Assembly (NCBI GenBank): GCA_023426545.1
Contig: JAFAAN010000149.1
Location: 73,075 to 137,074, forward strand
DNA length: 64,000 bases
Direction of reading: 5' to 3'
Source: Pseudomonadota bacterium
Lineage (GTDB): Bacteria; Myxococcota; Myxococcia; Myxococcales; Myxococcaceae
The notes below the pieces were generated by a model. It had not been told where the DNA came from, made no database searches, and worked only from the letters and a program-made list of their open reading frames with translations. The position numbers and the translations under genes were made by a program. The stretch's first letter is position 1. The number at the start of each line of letters is the position of its first letter. Positions 17,126-26,544 of the stretch are shown here, one piece after another.

Positions 17126-17282
17126 GGGCTCCCTTCCTGGAGTCGGACGCGGGCGAGAGGCCCGCTGTCCTGGTCTGCCCCATGCTAACGCGCACGCCCC
17201 GGGCGCACCGTGGAGGCTTCCGCGGCGCGCCCGTGGCGCTCCCGGGAGCGCATTTCCTGCGCGGTGGCGGTGGCCGCGTGAA

Positions 17283-17399
17283 TCACACCGGGTGGACGTA
17301 GGTGATGAGCAGCAACACCACGCCCACCACCTTCAGGGCCATCAATGGCCCCAGGTGGAGGGCCACTTCGTCGAACAGGTTTTCGTCAGGGAACCGCAT
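17283..17399 (-). CDS. Small single-pass membrane protein (38 aa)
   Basis: ATG at 17399, stop at 17283. A textbook ribosome-binding site AAGGAG sits 7 nt upstream of the ATG. The product begins MRFPDENLFDEV and ends in a hydrophobic stretch (MALKVVGVVLLLITYV) long enough to cross the membrane. It lies between the M35-like lipoprotein and the Bcp gene, all on the minus strand. No family is recognised; such short hydrophobic peptides are usually missed by gene callers. Confidence 0.6.
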   Translation of the reverse strand: MRFPDENLFDEVALHLGPLMALKVVGVVLLLITYVHPV

Positions 17400-17498
17400 G
17401 ACGTCGCTCCTTCCGCCTCGCGTGCATCGCGAGATGGAAGAAGGCACAGCAAGGCGCGGGCCAGTAGGGCGAGGGGCCCGCCTGATTGCACGTCGCGG

Positions 17499-18002
17499 CT
17501 ACGTCGCGGCGGAGGCCGGGGAGGCGCCATCCCGTGCCAGCGCGCGCACCAGCTCGAGCGCGCGCCGCACGTGCTCGCCGACGCGAATCTGCGACTCGAA
17601 GCTGTCGCGGATGATGCCCGAGCGGTCCACCACGAAGGTGACGCGGCCGGGCAGCAGGCCAAGGAAGGACGAGGACACGCCGAACGCCTCGCGCGCCTGG
17701 CCGCTCGGGTCGCTGAGCAGCTTGAACGGCAGCCGGTGCCTGGCCGCGAAGCCGGCGTGGGACTCCGCGGAGTCGGCGCTGATGCCCACCACCTCCGCTC
17801 CTGCGGCGACGAAGTCCTCGTACTGGTCCCTCAGGCTGCACGCCTGCGCGGTGCAGCCCGGCGAGTCGTCCCTCGGGTAGAAGTAGACGACGAGCACCTT
17901 CTCGCCCGCCAGCTCGCGCAGCCGCACTGGCTGCCCTTCAGTGCCCATGAGGGTGATGTCCGGTAGTGCATCGCCTTGCTTCAGCTGCTTCGTCTTGGCC
18001 AT
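17499..18002 (-). CDS. bcp: Thioredoxin-dependent peroxiredoxin, Bcp/PrxQ type
   Basis: 167 residues from ATG 18002 (MAKTKQLKQG). The thioredoxin-fold peroxiredoxin core is complete, with peroxidatic C50 and resolving C55 in DDSPGCTAQACSLRD, the Cx4C arrangement of PrxQ/Bcp. It reduces hydroperoxides at the expense of thioredoxin. It is divergent from the PTS EIIA gene across a 528-bp gap; the 38-residue membrane peptide gene lies 99 nt downstream on the same strand. Confidence 0.95.
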   Translation of the reverse strand: MAKTKQLKQGDALPDITLMGTEGQPVRLRELAGEKVLVVYFYPRDDSPGCTAQACSLRDQYEDFVAAGAEVVGISADSAESHAGFAARHRLPFKLLSDPSGQAREAFGVSSSFLGLLPGRVTFVVDRSGIIRDSFESQIRVGEHVRRALELVRALARDGASPASAAT

Positions 18003-18530
18003 GACGTCCTCGCGTCGCCCCGGAGTCTGGCCGGTGCGTTCAACGCGGGGCACATCCCATCCGGCCCGCCGCGTTCCCACAAGTCATCCGTGCGCCAGCG
18101 CCGCACCTGTTGCCTTCGAGCGAACGAAGACGGCCCCCGCCGCGTCCTGGCGAGGCGTCAGTGTCGACCCGGGGACGCCCGCCTGCCCTGCGGCCGGCCC
18201 ACCTGCCAGGACACATGTCCCGAGTGTGAATCGCGCGTCTGTTCCGGGTGATACGGCGCCTAATATTTGATGCCTTCCACGTCGCATCACCGGCGCGCGA
18301 ACCGCATCTCATAGAGTGTGGGGGAAGCAGTGTCGCTCCCCCGTCCGGCAGGCGACAGCCCTGGGCGCGGCCGGACCCGAAATTTCGGGCACCACCGCTG
18401 TGGTCGCCTTAGCTTTCGAGGCGGAGAGAGGCGGCTTGGGTCAGAGGTCAGGGCGTAAACTTTCGCCGGAGTTGCGCCGCGCGGCGTTCAGGCGTAGGAC
18501 GCAGCTTCGGGGGGTTGGTCAGGAGCGGAC
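18003..18530. other. 528-bp divergent intergenic region (bcp / PTS operon)
   Basis: This gap separates divergent bcp (minus) and the EIIA gene (plus) and must contain both promoters. It includes an AT-richer island near 18250-18275 (CCTAATATTTGATG) and the perfect palindrome at 18376-18389. AGGAG at 18521 is the EIIA ribosome-binding site. No convincing gene is seen, though the length allows a long leader or small RNA. Confidence 0.55.
18376..18389. promoter_or_regulatory. Perfect 14-bp palindrome upstream of the PTS operon
   Basis: CCCGAAATTTCGGG is fully self-complementary with an AT core, unusual in this roughly 70% GC DNA. It lies 141 nt upstream of the EIIA start, so it is a good operator candidate for a dimeric regulator of the PTS operon or of divergent bcp. 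Confidence 0.5.
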
Positions 18531-18953
18531 ATGGTCGGCCTCGTCGTCGCAGCGCACGGACGTCTGGCGGAGGAGCTGGTCTCCACCGCCGAGCAGATCG
18601 TGGGAGAGCTTCCCGCGGTGGCAACTTGCAACATCGAGCCCGGGACTTCCGTCGAGGACCTCCGGGCGCAGATGAAGCAGGCGATTGCCCGAGTGGATGC
18701 GGGCTCCGGTGTCATCATCCTGGCCGACCTCTTCGGAGGTACGCCCTGTAAGGAATCGCTGATGATGTGTCAGCGAATGAATGTGGAGGTCCTTGCCGGC
18801 GTCAACCTGCCCATGCTGCTGAAGGCGAACTCGCTCCGTTCGGAGCAGCTGTCGCTACCGGAGATGGCCAACCAGCTGGCTTCCCATGGCCAGCGCAACA
18901 TCACCTGCGCATCCGCCCTGCTTCGCGAGGCCCAGCAGCAGCCGCGAACTTGA
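18531..18953 (+). CDS. PTS mannose-family EIIA component
   Basis: 140 residues with AGGAG 5 nt before the ATG. The N-terminus MVGLVVAAHG carries the phospho-accepting histidine (H9) of the mannose/fructose/sorbose EIIA family; ILADLFGGTPCK is also typical. It receives phosphate from HPr and passes it to EIIB. EIIA and EIIB are separate proteins here, not fused as in E. coli ManX. First gene of the run EIIA-EIIB-EIIC-EIID-HPr-EI. Confidence 0.94.
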   Translation: MVGLVVAAHGRLAEELVSTAEQIVGELPAVATCNIEPGTSVEDLRAQMKQAIARVDAGSGVIILADLFGGTPCKESLMMCQRMNVEVLAGVNLPMLLKANSLRSEQLSLPEMANQLASHGQRNITCASALLREAQQQPRT

Positions 18954-18986
18954 CGGACCCGCGCGGGTCGGCGATTCGAGACTGCC

Positions 18987-19472
18987 GTGATCACCCTGGT
19001 CCGCGTCGACAACCGCCTCATCCATGGTCAGGTCGTCGAGGCCTGGCTCCCGTTCCTCAAGGTCTCCCGGGTGGTCGTTGCGGATGACGAGGCGGCCTCG
19101 AGCCCCCTCATCCGGGCGGCCATGGCGCTGGCCGTCCAGAGCGCCATCGAGGTGCAGATCCTGCCCTTGTCTCAGGTGGACTTCGCCGCCCTCTCCAAGG
19201 ACGGCGTGCGCACGCTGGTGCTGCTGCGGGACGTGGCCTCGGTGCCCTTCGCGCACGCGCACGGGCTGGTCATGGATGAGCTGAACCTGGGCAACGTGCA
19301 CTTCGGCACCGGCCGCAGGCAGGTCTCTCCGTCCGTCTTCCTGGCGGAGGCGGAGCTGAAGACGCTCCAGCAGCTCGCCGAGCAGGGCGTGCGCGTGGCG
19401 GCCCGCGCGGTGCCCGCCGAGAAGCCGGTGGAGCTGACGGACCTCCGCGAGCGGTGGGCGAAGGCCGGGTGA
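18987..19472 (+). CDS. PTS mannose-family EIIB component
   Basis: 161 residues. The phosphorylation site is H13 in RVDNRLIHGQV, the signature of the mannose-class EIIB, which uses His rather than Cys. FGTGRRQVSPSVFL is further family sequence. It would phosphorylate the substrate delivered by EIIC/EIID. It starts 33 nt after EIIA and ends 4 nt before EIIC. Confidence 0.94.
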   Translation: MITLVRVDNRLIHGQVVEAWLPFLKVSRVVVADDEAASSPLIRAAMALAVQSAIEVQILPLSQVDFAALSKDGVRTLVLLRDVASVPFAHAHGLVMDELNLGNVHFGTGRRQVSPSVFLAEAELKTLQQLAEQGVRVAARAVPAEKPVELTDLRERWAKAG

Positions 19473-19476
19473 GCGC

Positions 19477-20193
19477 GTGAGCGTCGTCTGGACCCAGGTG
19501 GCGCTCGCGGGGCTCTGGGGCGGACTGGTGGCGCTGGAACGGAAGGCGTTCCTCCAGGCCATGATGTCCCGGCCCCTGGTCGCCGCCACCCTCATGGGCG
19601 CGCTCCTGGACGACGTCGCGTCGGGGCTCGCCATCGGCATGTTGCTGGAGCTGTTCTTCCTGGGCACCGCCAACCTGGGCGCGGCCCTGCCGGAGAACGA
19701 TACCCTGGCGGCCACGGGAACCAGCGCCGCCGCGGCCACGCTCTCCGCCGCCACGGGCGCGGGCTCCACGCCGGCCATCTGGTCGCTCGCCGTGCTGCTC
19801 TTCATCGGCCTGGGGCGCGTGGGCCGCAGGGGGGACCGGCTGCTGGAGGGATACACGGCCCGGCTGGCCCGGGTGGCCCTGGCCTCCGCGGAGGCGGGGA
19901 ACCTCGCGCGCGCGATGCGGCAGAACCTGTGGGGCATGTGGCCCCACTTCGGCGTGTACGGGGCGCTCACCGCCCTGTGCGCGTTCCTGGGCTTCTGCAT
20001 CGAGCCGCTGCTCCAGGTGCTGCCGCCCATGGTGGTGCGCGGGCTGGCCTGGGCCTGGCCCGCCATGGCGTCCGTGGCGGCGGCCATCGCCGCGCAGGGC
20101 AGCCACGCCCGGCGCGCGCCGCTCTATGCGGGGCTGGGGGCGGCGGTGGTGACGGCGTCCGTCGTCTGTGTGCTCCTCCTGGAGGACCGATGA
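19477..20193 (+). CDS. PTS mannose-family EIIC membrane component
   Basis: 238 residues (TTG-free frame; MSVVWTQVAL start) with many hydrophobic helices. Phrases ALERKAFLQAMMSRPLVAATLMGALLDD and LELFFLGTANLGAALPENDT match the EIIC (ManY) family, which forms the substrate path with EIID. It is slightly shorter than enteric ManY. The stop overlaps the EIID ATG (ATGA), showing translational coupling of the two membrane subunits. Confidence 0.92.
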   Translation: MSVVWTQVALAGLWGGLVALERKAFLQAMMSRPLVAATLMGALLDDVASGLAIGMLLELFFLGTANLGAALPENDTLAATGTSAAAATLSAATGAGSTPAIWSLAVLLFIGLGRVGRRGDRLLEGYTARLARVALASAEAGNLARAMRQNLWGMWPHFGVYGALTALCAFLGFCIEPLLQVLPPMVVRGLAWAWPAMASVAAAIAAQGSHARRAPLYAGLGAAVVTASVVCVLLLEDR

Positions 20194-20957
20194 GCATGAC
20201 CCCGACCGCGTTACGCTTCGGGGTGTTGCTGCGCGTCTTCCTGCGCTCTCTCTTCCTTCAGGCCTCGTGGAACCCCAAGGGCATGCAGAACCTGGGGTTG
20301 GCCTACGCCGTCTACCCCGCGCTGGAGGCGCTGTACCCGCGGGGGCCCGCGCGCGAGGCGGCGGTGCGCCGGCACCTCGTCTTCTTCAATACGCACCCCT
20401 ACGTGGCGGCGGCCATCGTCGGGGGGGTCCTCAACCATGAGCAGCGCATCGCCCGGGGCGAGGAGACGCCGGACAAGGTGGTGGCCTTCAAGGCCGCGCT
20501 GATGGGGCCGCTGGCGGCGCTGGGAGACGGCTTCTTCTGGCTGTCCCTCAAGCCCGCGACCGGGGCGGTGAGCGCCGCGCTGGTGCCGCTGCTGGGCGTG
20601 TGGGCGGTGCCGCTGTTCCTGGTGCTCTACAACCTGGTGCACGTGCTGTTGCGGGTGCGCCTGTACTGGCTGGGGCTGACGCTGGGGGACAGGCTGGTGG
20701 AAGCCGTGGCTCGCGCGAATCTTCCGGCGAGGGGCGCGAAACTGCGGGCCGTGGCGGCGACGAGCGCGGGTGGGGTGGCCGCCTGGCTGGCCGTCTCCTT
20801 TGGCGCCAACGCGGGCGGCCTGTACGCGCCCCTGCTGGCGGCTGGGTGCCTGGCCCTGGGGGTGGCGTCCTATGCGCTGGTCAGTCGTCGGGTGCCGAAC
20901 TACGTGGTGCTCTATGTCGCGGCGGGCCTGGCCTGCGTGGCGGGAGCATTTCTCTAA
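20190..20957 (+). CDS. PTS mannose-family EIID membrane component
   Basis: 255 residues from ATG 20190, overlapping the EIIC stop. The EIID signature is clear: LRSLFLQASWNPKGMQNLGLAYAV, HPYVAAAIVGG, KAALMGPLAALGDGFFW. The C-terminus contains hydrophobic helices. EIID occurs only in mannose-class permeases and pairs with EIIC. It is followed by HPr after 17 nt. Confidence 0.94.
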   Translation: MSMTPTALRFGVLLRVFLRSLFLQASWNPKGMQNLGLAYAVYPALEALYPRGPAREAAVRRHLVFFNTHPYVAAAIVGGVLNHEQRIARGEETPDKVVAFKAALMGPLAALGDGFFWLSLKPATGAVSAALVPLLGVWAVPLFLVLYNLVHVLLRVRLYWLGLTLGDRLVEAVARANLPARGAKLRAVAATSAGGVAAWLAVSFGANAGGLYAPLLAAGCLALGVASYALVSRRVPNYVVLYVAAGLACVAGAFL

Positions 20958-20974
20958 GGAGAGTGGGAGACGCG

Positions 20975-21253
20975 ATGGCAACCGAGGCAAGCGGAACGTT
21001 CGAGATCATCAACGCGCTGGGACTGCACGCCCGGGCCGCGGCGCAGATGGTCAAGGTGGCCAACCGGTTCAAGAGCGAGGTCACCATCGAAGCGTCGGGC
21101 CAACGGGCCAATGCCAAATCCATCATGGGCGTGCTGATGCTCGCTGCCGCGCAGGGCACGCAGGTGACGCTCACCTGCAAGGGAGACGACGCGAACGCCT
21201 GCCTCCAGGAGCTGGCGCAGCTCATCAACGACCGTTTCGGCGAGGCACAGTGA
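20975..21253 (+). CDS. ptsH: Phosphocarrier protein HPr
   Basis: 92 residues from ATG 20975. H18 in ALGLHARAA accepts phosphate from EI. S49 in NAKSIMGVLMLAA is the equivalent of Ser46, the target of HprK, and the matching hprK gene is at 11755, so both phosphorylation modes are possible. The frame is open far upstream, inside EIID, but the conserved protein starts here. Confidence 0.96.
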   Translation: MATEASGTFEIINALGLHARAAAQMVKVANRFKSEVTIEASGQRANAKSIMGVLMLAAAQGTQVTLTCKGDDANACLQELAQLINDRFGEAQ

Positions 21254-21299
21254 CGGGCGAGCCAGATAATGCAGTAGAGGGACAGGAGCGGAAGGAACC

Positions 21300-23153
21300 G
21301 TGAGCAGCCAGGCCACACCCACTCTGAGGTTGTTGGGCATCGGCGCCTCACCCGGCGTGGCGGTGGGGCACGCCTTCATTCTGGACCGCAAGCGCATTCG
21401 CACACCCAAGCTGCGGCTGGCGGAGGCGGAGGTCGAGCCCGAGCGGATGCGGATGAAGACGGCCATCGACCTGTCCGACCGCCAGCTCGCGGAGCTGAAG
21501 GAACAGATTACGCGCACCGAGGGCAGCGACCACGCCCTCATCCTCGAGGCGCACCGGCTGATGCTCCACGACCCCATGCTCGTGGACGAGGTGAACCGGC
21601 TCATCATCGAGGACCGCATCAACGCCGAGTGGGCCGTCCGGCGGGTGGCGCGAAAAATCAAGCACCTGTTCGACAACATCCCGGACGAGTACTTCCGCGA
21701 GCGCCGCTCGGACGTCGACTACGTCGCCGACCGCATCATCCGCAACTTGATGGGCCAGGTGGTGGACGAGGAGGTGGAGGTCCCCGCCGAGGCCATCGTC
21801 GTCGCGCATGACCTGTCGCCCGCGGACGCGGCGCTGATGGCGCGCAGCGGACGGGTGGCGGGCTTCGTGACGGACCTGGGCGGCCAGACGAGCCACACCG
21901 CCATCGTCGCCCGCGCGCGGGAGACGCCCGCGGTGGTGGGCGCCGGCCGGGCCAGCGAGCAGATTTCTCCGGGCGACCTGGTGGCCATGGATGGCATCCG
22001 GGGCGTGGTGCTGGTGAACCCCTCGGAGGAGCAGCTCTCCGTCTTCCGGGAGGAGCAGCGCCGCTACCAGGAGAGCGAGCGGCTGGCGCTGGCCACCAAG
22101 GACCTGCCGGCGGTCAGCACCGACGGCTTCCAGATTCGCCTCAACGGCAACATCGAGTTTCTGGAGGAGATCCCCTCGCTGCTGGCGCACGGCGCGGAGG
22201 GCATTGGCCTGTACCGCACCGAGTTCATGTTCCTGGACCGGAAGACAGCGCCCACCGAGGAGGAGCACTACCGCGCCTACCGGCAGGTGCTGGAGGCCAT
22301 GGGCGGGCGCCCCGTCACCATCCGCACCCTGGACCTGGGCGGTGACAAGGTGCCGGGGAAGACGAAGCACGAGAAGGAACCCAACCCGGCCATGGGCCTG
22401 CGGGCCATCCGCTACTGCCTGTCCAACCGGGAGCTGTTCCGCACCCAGCTGCGCGCCCTGCTGCGCGCCAGCGTGCACGGCAACCTGCGGCTCATGTTCC
22501 CCCTCATCTGCGGCGTGAGCGAGCTGCGCGAGGCCCGCAGCGAGCTGGAGGCCTGCCGGACGGAGCTGGGCCGCGCGGGCGTACCCGTGGGCAAGCGCTT
22601 CCCGGTGGGCATCATGGTGGAGACGCCCAGCGCGGCCACCATCGCCGACCGACTGGCCCAGGAGGCCGACTTCTTCTCGGTAGGGACCAACGACCTCATC
22701 CAGTACTCGATGGCCATCGACCGCCAGAACCGCGAGGTGGCCTACCTGTATCGGCCCCTCCACCTGTCGGTGCTCCGGCTGCTGCGCGGCATCATCGACG
22801 CGGCCCGGGCGGCGAACATCCCCGTGGCCATGTGTGGGGAAATGGCGGGAGACCCGCTCTACACGCTGGTGCTGCTGGCGCTGGGCTTCGACGAGCTGTC
22901 GATGACCTCGGGGCAGATTCCGGTGGTGAAGCGGCTGCTCCGCCGCGTCAGCCGCGCGGACGCCATGGAGCTCTTGCAGAGCGCCATGGAGCTGACCACC
23001 GCGGAGGAGATCGAGCGCTACGTGCGCACGGAGATGGACCGCCGCTTCAGCGAGTCCCTGGAGCCCGGGGCGCCAGGGGTCGGGAACGTGGAGCCCACCG
23101 ACCACGAGGCCCAGGAGCGTGGCGCCTCGACCTCCGGGCGCAACACGGCCTGA
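21300..23153 (+). CDS. ptsI: PTS Enzyme I (phosphoenolpyruvate-protein phosphotransferase)
   Basis: 617 residues, GTG start preceded by GGAAGGA. The N-terminal domain has the phosphohistidine loop GGQTSHTAIVAR (H199). The C-terminal PEP-binding barrel shows GIGLYRTEFMFL, GGDKVPG, FSVGTNDLIQYSMAIDR and the active-site MCGEMAGDP. No GAF domain precedes it, so it is the sugar-PTS type EI, not the nitrogen-PTS EI (PtsP). It starts the phosphate chain EI-HPr-EIIA-EIIB. The C-terminal tail of about 30 residues (Glu/Ser-rich) is an extension. Confidence 0.96.
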   Translation: MSSQATPTLRLLGIGASPGVAVGHAFILDRKRIRTPKLRLAEAEVEPERMRMKTAIDLSDRQLAELKEQITRTEGSDHALILEAHRLMLHDPMLVDEVNRLIIEDRINAEWAVRRVARKIKHLFDNIPDEYFRERRSDVDYVADRIIRNLMGQVVDEEVEVPAEAIVVAHDLSPADAALMARSGRVAGFVTDLGGQTSHTAIVARARETPAVVGAGRASEQISPGDLVAMDGIRGVVLVNPSEEQLSVFREEQRRYQESERLALATKDLPAVSTDGFQIRLNGNIEFLEEIPSLLAHGAEGIGLYRTEFMFLDRKTAPTEEEHYRAYRQVLEAMGGRPVTIRTLDLGGDKVPGKTKHEKEPNPAMGLRAIRYCLSNRELFRTQLRALLRASVHGNLRLMFPLICGVSELREARSELEACRTELGRAGVPVGKRFPVGIMVETPSAATIADRLAQEADFFSVGTNDLIQYSMAIDRQNREVAYLYRPLHLSVLRLLRGIIDAARAANIPVAMCGEMAGDPLYTLVLLALGFDELSMTSGQIPVVKRLLRRVSRADAMELLQSAMELTTAEEIERYVRTEMDRRFSESLEPGAPGVGNVEPTDHEAQERGASTSGRNTA

Positions 23154-23280
23154 CCCGCCGGGGGGCGGGGGACATGGCAGCGGCTTGCTGGCACGCCTAC
23201 CTGACCGGAAGGGGATTCCGGTCGCGAGCAGTCATGCGCAACTTGCCGGGACGAGCACGTGGCTCGCCCCAGGAGCAAGC

Positions 23281-23724
23281 ATGTTCAATCCCGCGAACAT
23301 CCAGATGGGCATGACAGCGAGAGACCGGGATGGTGAGAAGGTGGGCACCATCATCGCCGCGGATGCGGCGGGGTTCTTCATCGGCAGGGGGCGCCTCTTC
23401 ACGCGCGACTGCCGGTTGTCCTTCTCGGACGTGATGGATGTCGATGGGGAGGACGTCTACCTGCGCGAGGAGCTCGCGCGGCTGCCGGACCTCCGCCCCG
23501 AGGCGCTGGCGCCCGCACGGCGGACCTCCACCACCGCGGGCCTGCCGCTCCAGCACGACCTGACGGGCGGCCTGGGCTGGACACATGACGACGCCGACGA
23601 GGAGCCCAGGCTTCCTCCGCCCCGTCCGCCCTCCGACATGCCGCGGCAGTGGGCTGGCGGAGAGGACGGCTCGGCGCCCCGGCGGGAGGCCCCACCGGAG
23701 GCGCGGCGGCACACACGCCACTGA
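23281..23724 (+). CDS. PRC-barrel/DUF2171-like protein
   Basis: 147 residues from ATG 23281 with AGGAG 5 nt upstream. Residues about 8-60 (GMTARDRDGEKVGTII ... FFIGRG ... GEDVYL) resemble the small beta-barrel of PRC/DUF2171 proteins. The rest is Pro/Arg/Glu-rich and probably disordered. Function unknown; such domains often bind RNA or proteins and respond to stress. It follows EI by 127 nt on the same strand and might share its transcript. Confidence 0.78.
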   Translation: MFNPANIQMGMTARDRDGEKVGTIIAADAAGFFIGRGRLFTRDCRLSFSDVMDVDGEDVYLREELARLPDLRPEALAPARRTSTTAGLPLQHDLTGGLGWTHDDADEEPRLPPPRPPSDMPRQWAGGEDGSAPRREAPPEARRHTRH

Positions 23725-23796
23725 GCGGGCCCCCCGCCGCGCGACGTCACCCATGGCAGCGAGCGTGGGGCCCGGGGAGGGCGTGCGCGAGCCGCA

Positions 23797-25043
<1,247 letters not shown>

Positions 25044-25047
<4 letters not shown>

Positions 25048-25184
25048 GGTTTGCCCTCCACGAACAGGACGTGCTCGCGGACGCGTGGGTCGTACTTCTT
25101 GAGCTGGAGCTTCTCCTGCGACGTCCCGTAGCCAGTCTTCGCGGACGACACGAGATGGATGATGGTGCGGTTTCCCTTGGGCAT
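25044..25184 (-). CDS. rpmG: Ribosomal protein L33, cysteine-free (zinc-independent) paralogue
   Basis: Only 46 residues, start ATG 25184. MPKGNRTIIHLVSSAKTGYG and EKLQLKKYDPRVREHVLF are unmistakable L33, but there is no Cys, so no zinc ribbon, and about 8-9 residues of the usual YTTTKN loop are missing. Bacteria often keep such C-minus paralogues under Zur control to replace zinc-binding L33 when zinc is scarce. Translational coupling to the CobW GTPase fits this. A main C-plus L33 is expected elsewhere in the genome. Confidence 0.92.
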
Positions 25185-25315
25185 GGAGGGCTCCGGATGG
25201 ATGGAGGCTGTGCGGTGGAGGCCGCGCGGACACGGCGAGGCATGCGGCGGCCTGGAGCCGCGCGCGGTGGCGCGCCGGAGTGGTTGATGGTTTCTGGGAG
25301 TCTTTTGTAGCTGAG

Positions 25316-25332
25316 TTGCGATATTGGCGCAA
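25316..25332 (-). promoter_or_regulatory. Inverted repeat upstream of rpmG-cobW, possible zinc-responsive operator
   Basis: TTGCG-N7-CGCAA with an AT-rich centre (ATATTGG) lies about 130 nt upstream of the L33 start in an AT-richer patch that also looks like a promoter. Operons of this type are commonly Zur-regulated. I do not know the myxobacterial Zur consensus, so the assignment is inferred from context. Confidence 0.35.
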
Positions 25333-25369
25333 GCCTCGGCGAGAGGGAGCGCCCGGGACACGCGCGGCT

Positions 25370-25864
25370 TTAGGGGCCGACGTCGCCGTCCACGTCCTTG
25401 TCGTGCTTCAGGCCCCCGCTGGCGCGGTACCTCGCGATGGCGCGCTCCAGGGGGCGCAGGCCGGCGAGGCACAGCAGGGCGATGGTCATGGTGGTGACGG
25501 CGGCGAAGTAGAAGCCGAGCCCGGCGGTCAGGCCCACGGACGCGGTGAGCCAGAGGTTGGCCGCCGTCGTCAGGCCCGTCACCTGGCCGTTGTGGCGCAT
25601 GATGACGCCCGCGCCGAGGAAGCCAATGCCCACCACCACCTGGCTGGCGATGCGGCTGATGTCCCCTCGGATGCCCTCGGCGAGCCCCGGGCCCAGCTCC
25701 GCCTCGATGAAGATGCTGGCCAGCGTGAAGCAGCAGGCGCCCAGGCAGACGAGGATGTGGGTGCGCAGCCCAGCGGCCTGGCCGCGCACCTCACGCTCCA
25801 GGCCCAGCACGCCCCCGAGCAGGGCGGCCAGGGCCAGCCTCAAGGCGACAGTCCGCTCGTCCAC
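25370..25864 (-). CDS. MgtC/SapB family membrane protein
   Basis: 164 residues, GTG start. About four to five hydrophobic helices with the MgtC signature: LGGVLGLEREVRGQAAGLRTHILVCLGA, RIASQVVVGIGFLGAGVIM and GLTTAANLWLTASVGL. MgtC proteins affect growth at low magnesium and in intracellular or stress settings, partly by inhibiting the F-type ATPase. It lacks the long cytoplasmic ACT-like tail and so is the short form. It lies upstream of rpmG-cobW on the same strand, with 185 nt between. Confidence 0.92.
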   Translation of the reverse strand: MDERTVALRLALAALLGGVLGLEREVRGQAAGLRTHILVCLGACCFTLASIFIEAELGPGLAEGIRGDISRIASQVVVGIGFLGAGVIMRHNGQVTGLTTAANLWLTASVGLTAGLGFYFAAVTTMTIALLCLAGLRPLERAIARYRASGGLKHDKDVDGDVGP

Positions 25865-25875
25865 GAAGGATGAGC

Positions 25876-26472
25876 CTACTCACCCAGCTCGATTTTCTCG
25901 TCCTTGTCCGCTTCGTTCAGTTCGGGATTGGGCAGGGTGCCCAGCGTGGCCGACAGCAGCTTGCTGGTGGGAACGACGTACGGGGCCACCTCTTCGCCCA
26001 GCTCCTGGACGTACTGGCTGATGCGCTGCTCGTAGTCCTCGTCCCTGGAGTTCCAGCTCCCGGCGGCCTCGGCGGACCAGACCTCCTCGCCGTCGCGGCA
26101 GCGCACCAGCTTCGCCTGCACGGCGGTCTCGGCGCCGCTGCCCTTGAGCGTCATCTGCGGCGACAGCCACAGCACGCCCTCCAGGCCCTCCACGCACAGC
26201 GCCTGGAAGGTGGTGTCCGCCGGCACGTCGGGCAGCGCTACGCCTTCCTTCACGAGGAAGTCCCGGTTCTGGTTCACCCACTGGCGGGCGACGAGGCTCC
26301 ACAGCTCTCCGACGGAGACCTTGCCGTCGGGCAGCGGCTGCGTCACCACCACCAGCCGCTTCACCTGGTGCTTGTCCACCGTGTCGTAGTCGCCGCGCAG
26401 CCGCTGGCTCTTCACCGCGGAGCAGGCGGACAGCAGGCCCAGCCCGAGCACGGGCCACAGATGCTTTCTCAT
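25876..26472 (-). CDS. Lipoprotein of the MXAN_6521/LA_1396-type family
   Basis: 198 residues with signal and lipobox LSAC (Cys at about 17). The mature domain (VDKHQVKRLVVVTQPLPDG, VSVGELWSLVARQWVNQNRDFLVKEG, GEEVWSAEA) matches a lipoprotein family I remember as MXAN_6521/LA_1396, shared by myxobacteria and leptospires. The end is acidic. It is the last gene of the MlaC-Gcr-RND run, 72 nt after the RND gene, so a periplasmic or outer-membrane accessory role in that transport system is plausible. Biochemistry is unknown. Confidence 0.8.
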   Translation of the reverse strand: MRKHLWPVLGLGLLSACSAVKSQRLRGDYDTVDKHQVKRLVVVTQPLPDGKVSVGELWSLVARQWVNQNRDFLVKEGVALPDVPADTTFQALCVEGLEGVLWLSPQMTLKGSGAETAVQAKLVRCRDGEEVWSAEAAGSWNSRDEDYEQRISQYVQELGEEVAPYVVPTSKLLSATLGTLPNPELNEADKDEKIELGE

Positions 26473-26544
26473 GAGCTCCCTCTCCCGGCCCCCTCCTCGC
26501 GGAAGGGGGCCTCCTTCAGACAGATGCCGGCCGGGGCGTGCCGC

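Noticed and set aside
23166..23181. A sigma-54 promoter (TGGCA...TTGCT) before the PRC-barrel gene
   Set aside because: The spacing between the GG and GC elements is one base too short for a sigma-54 site.
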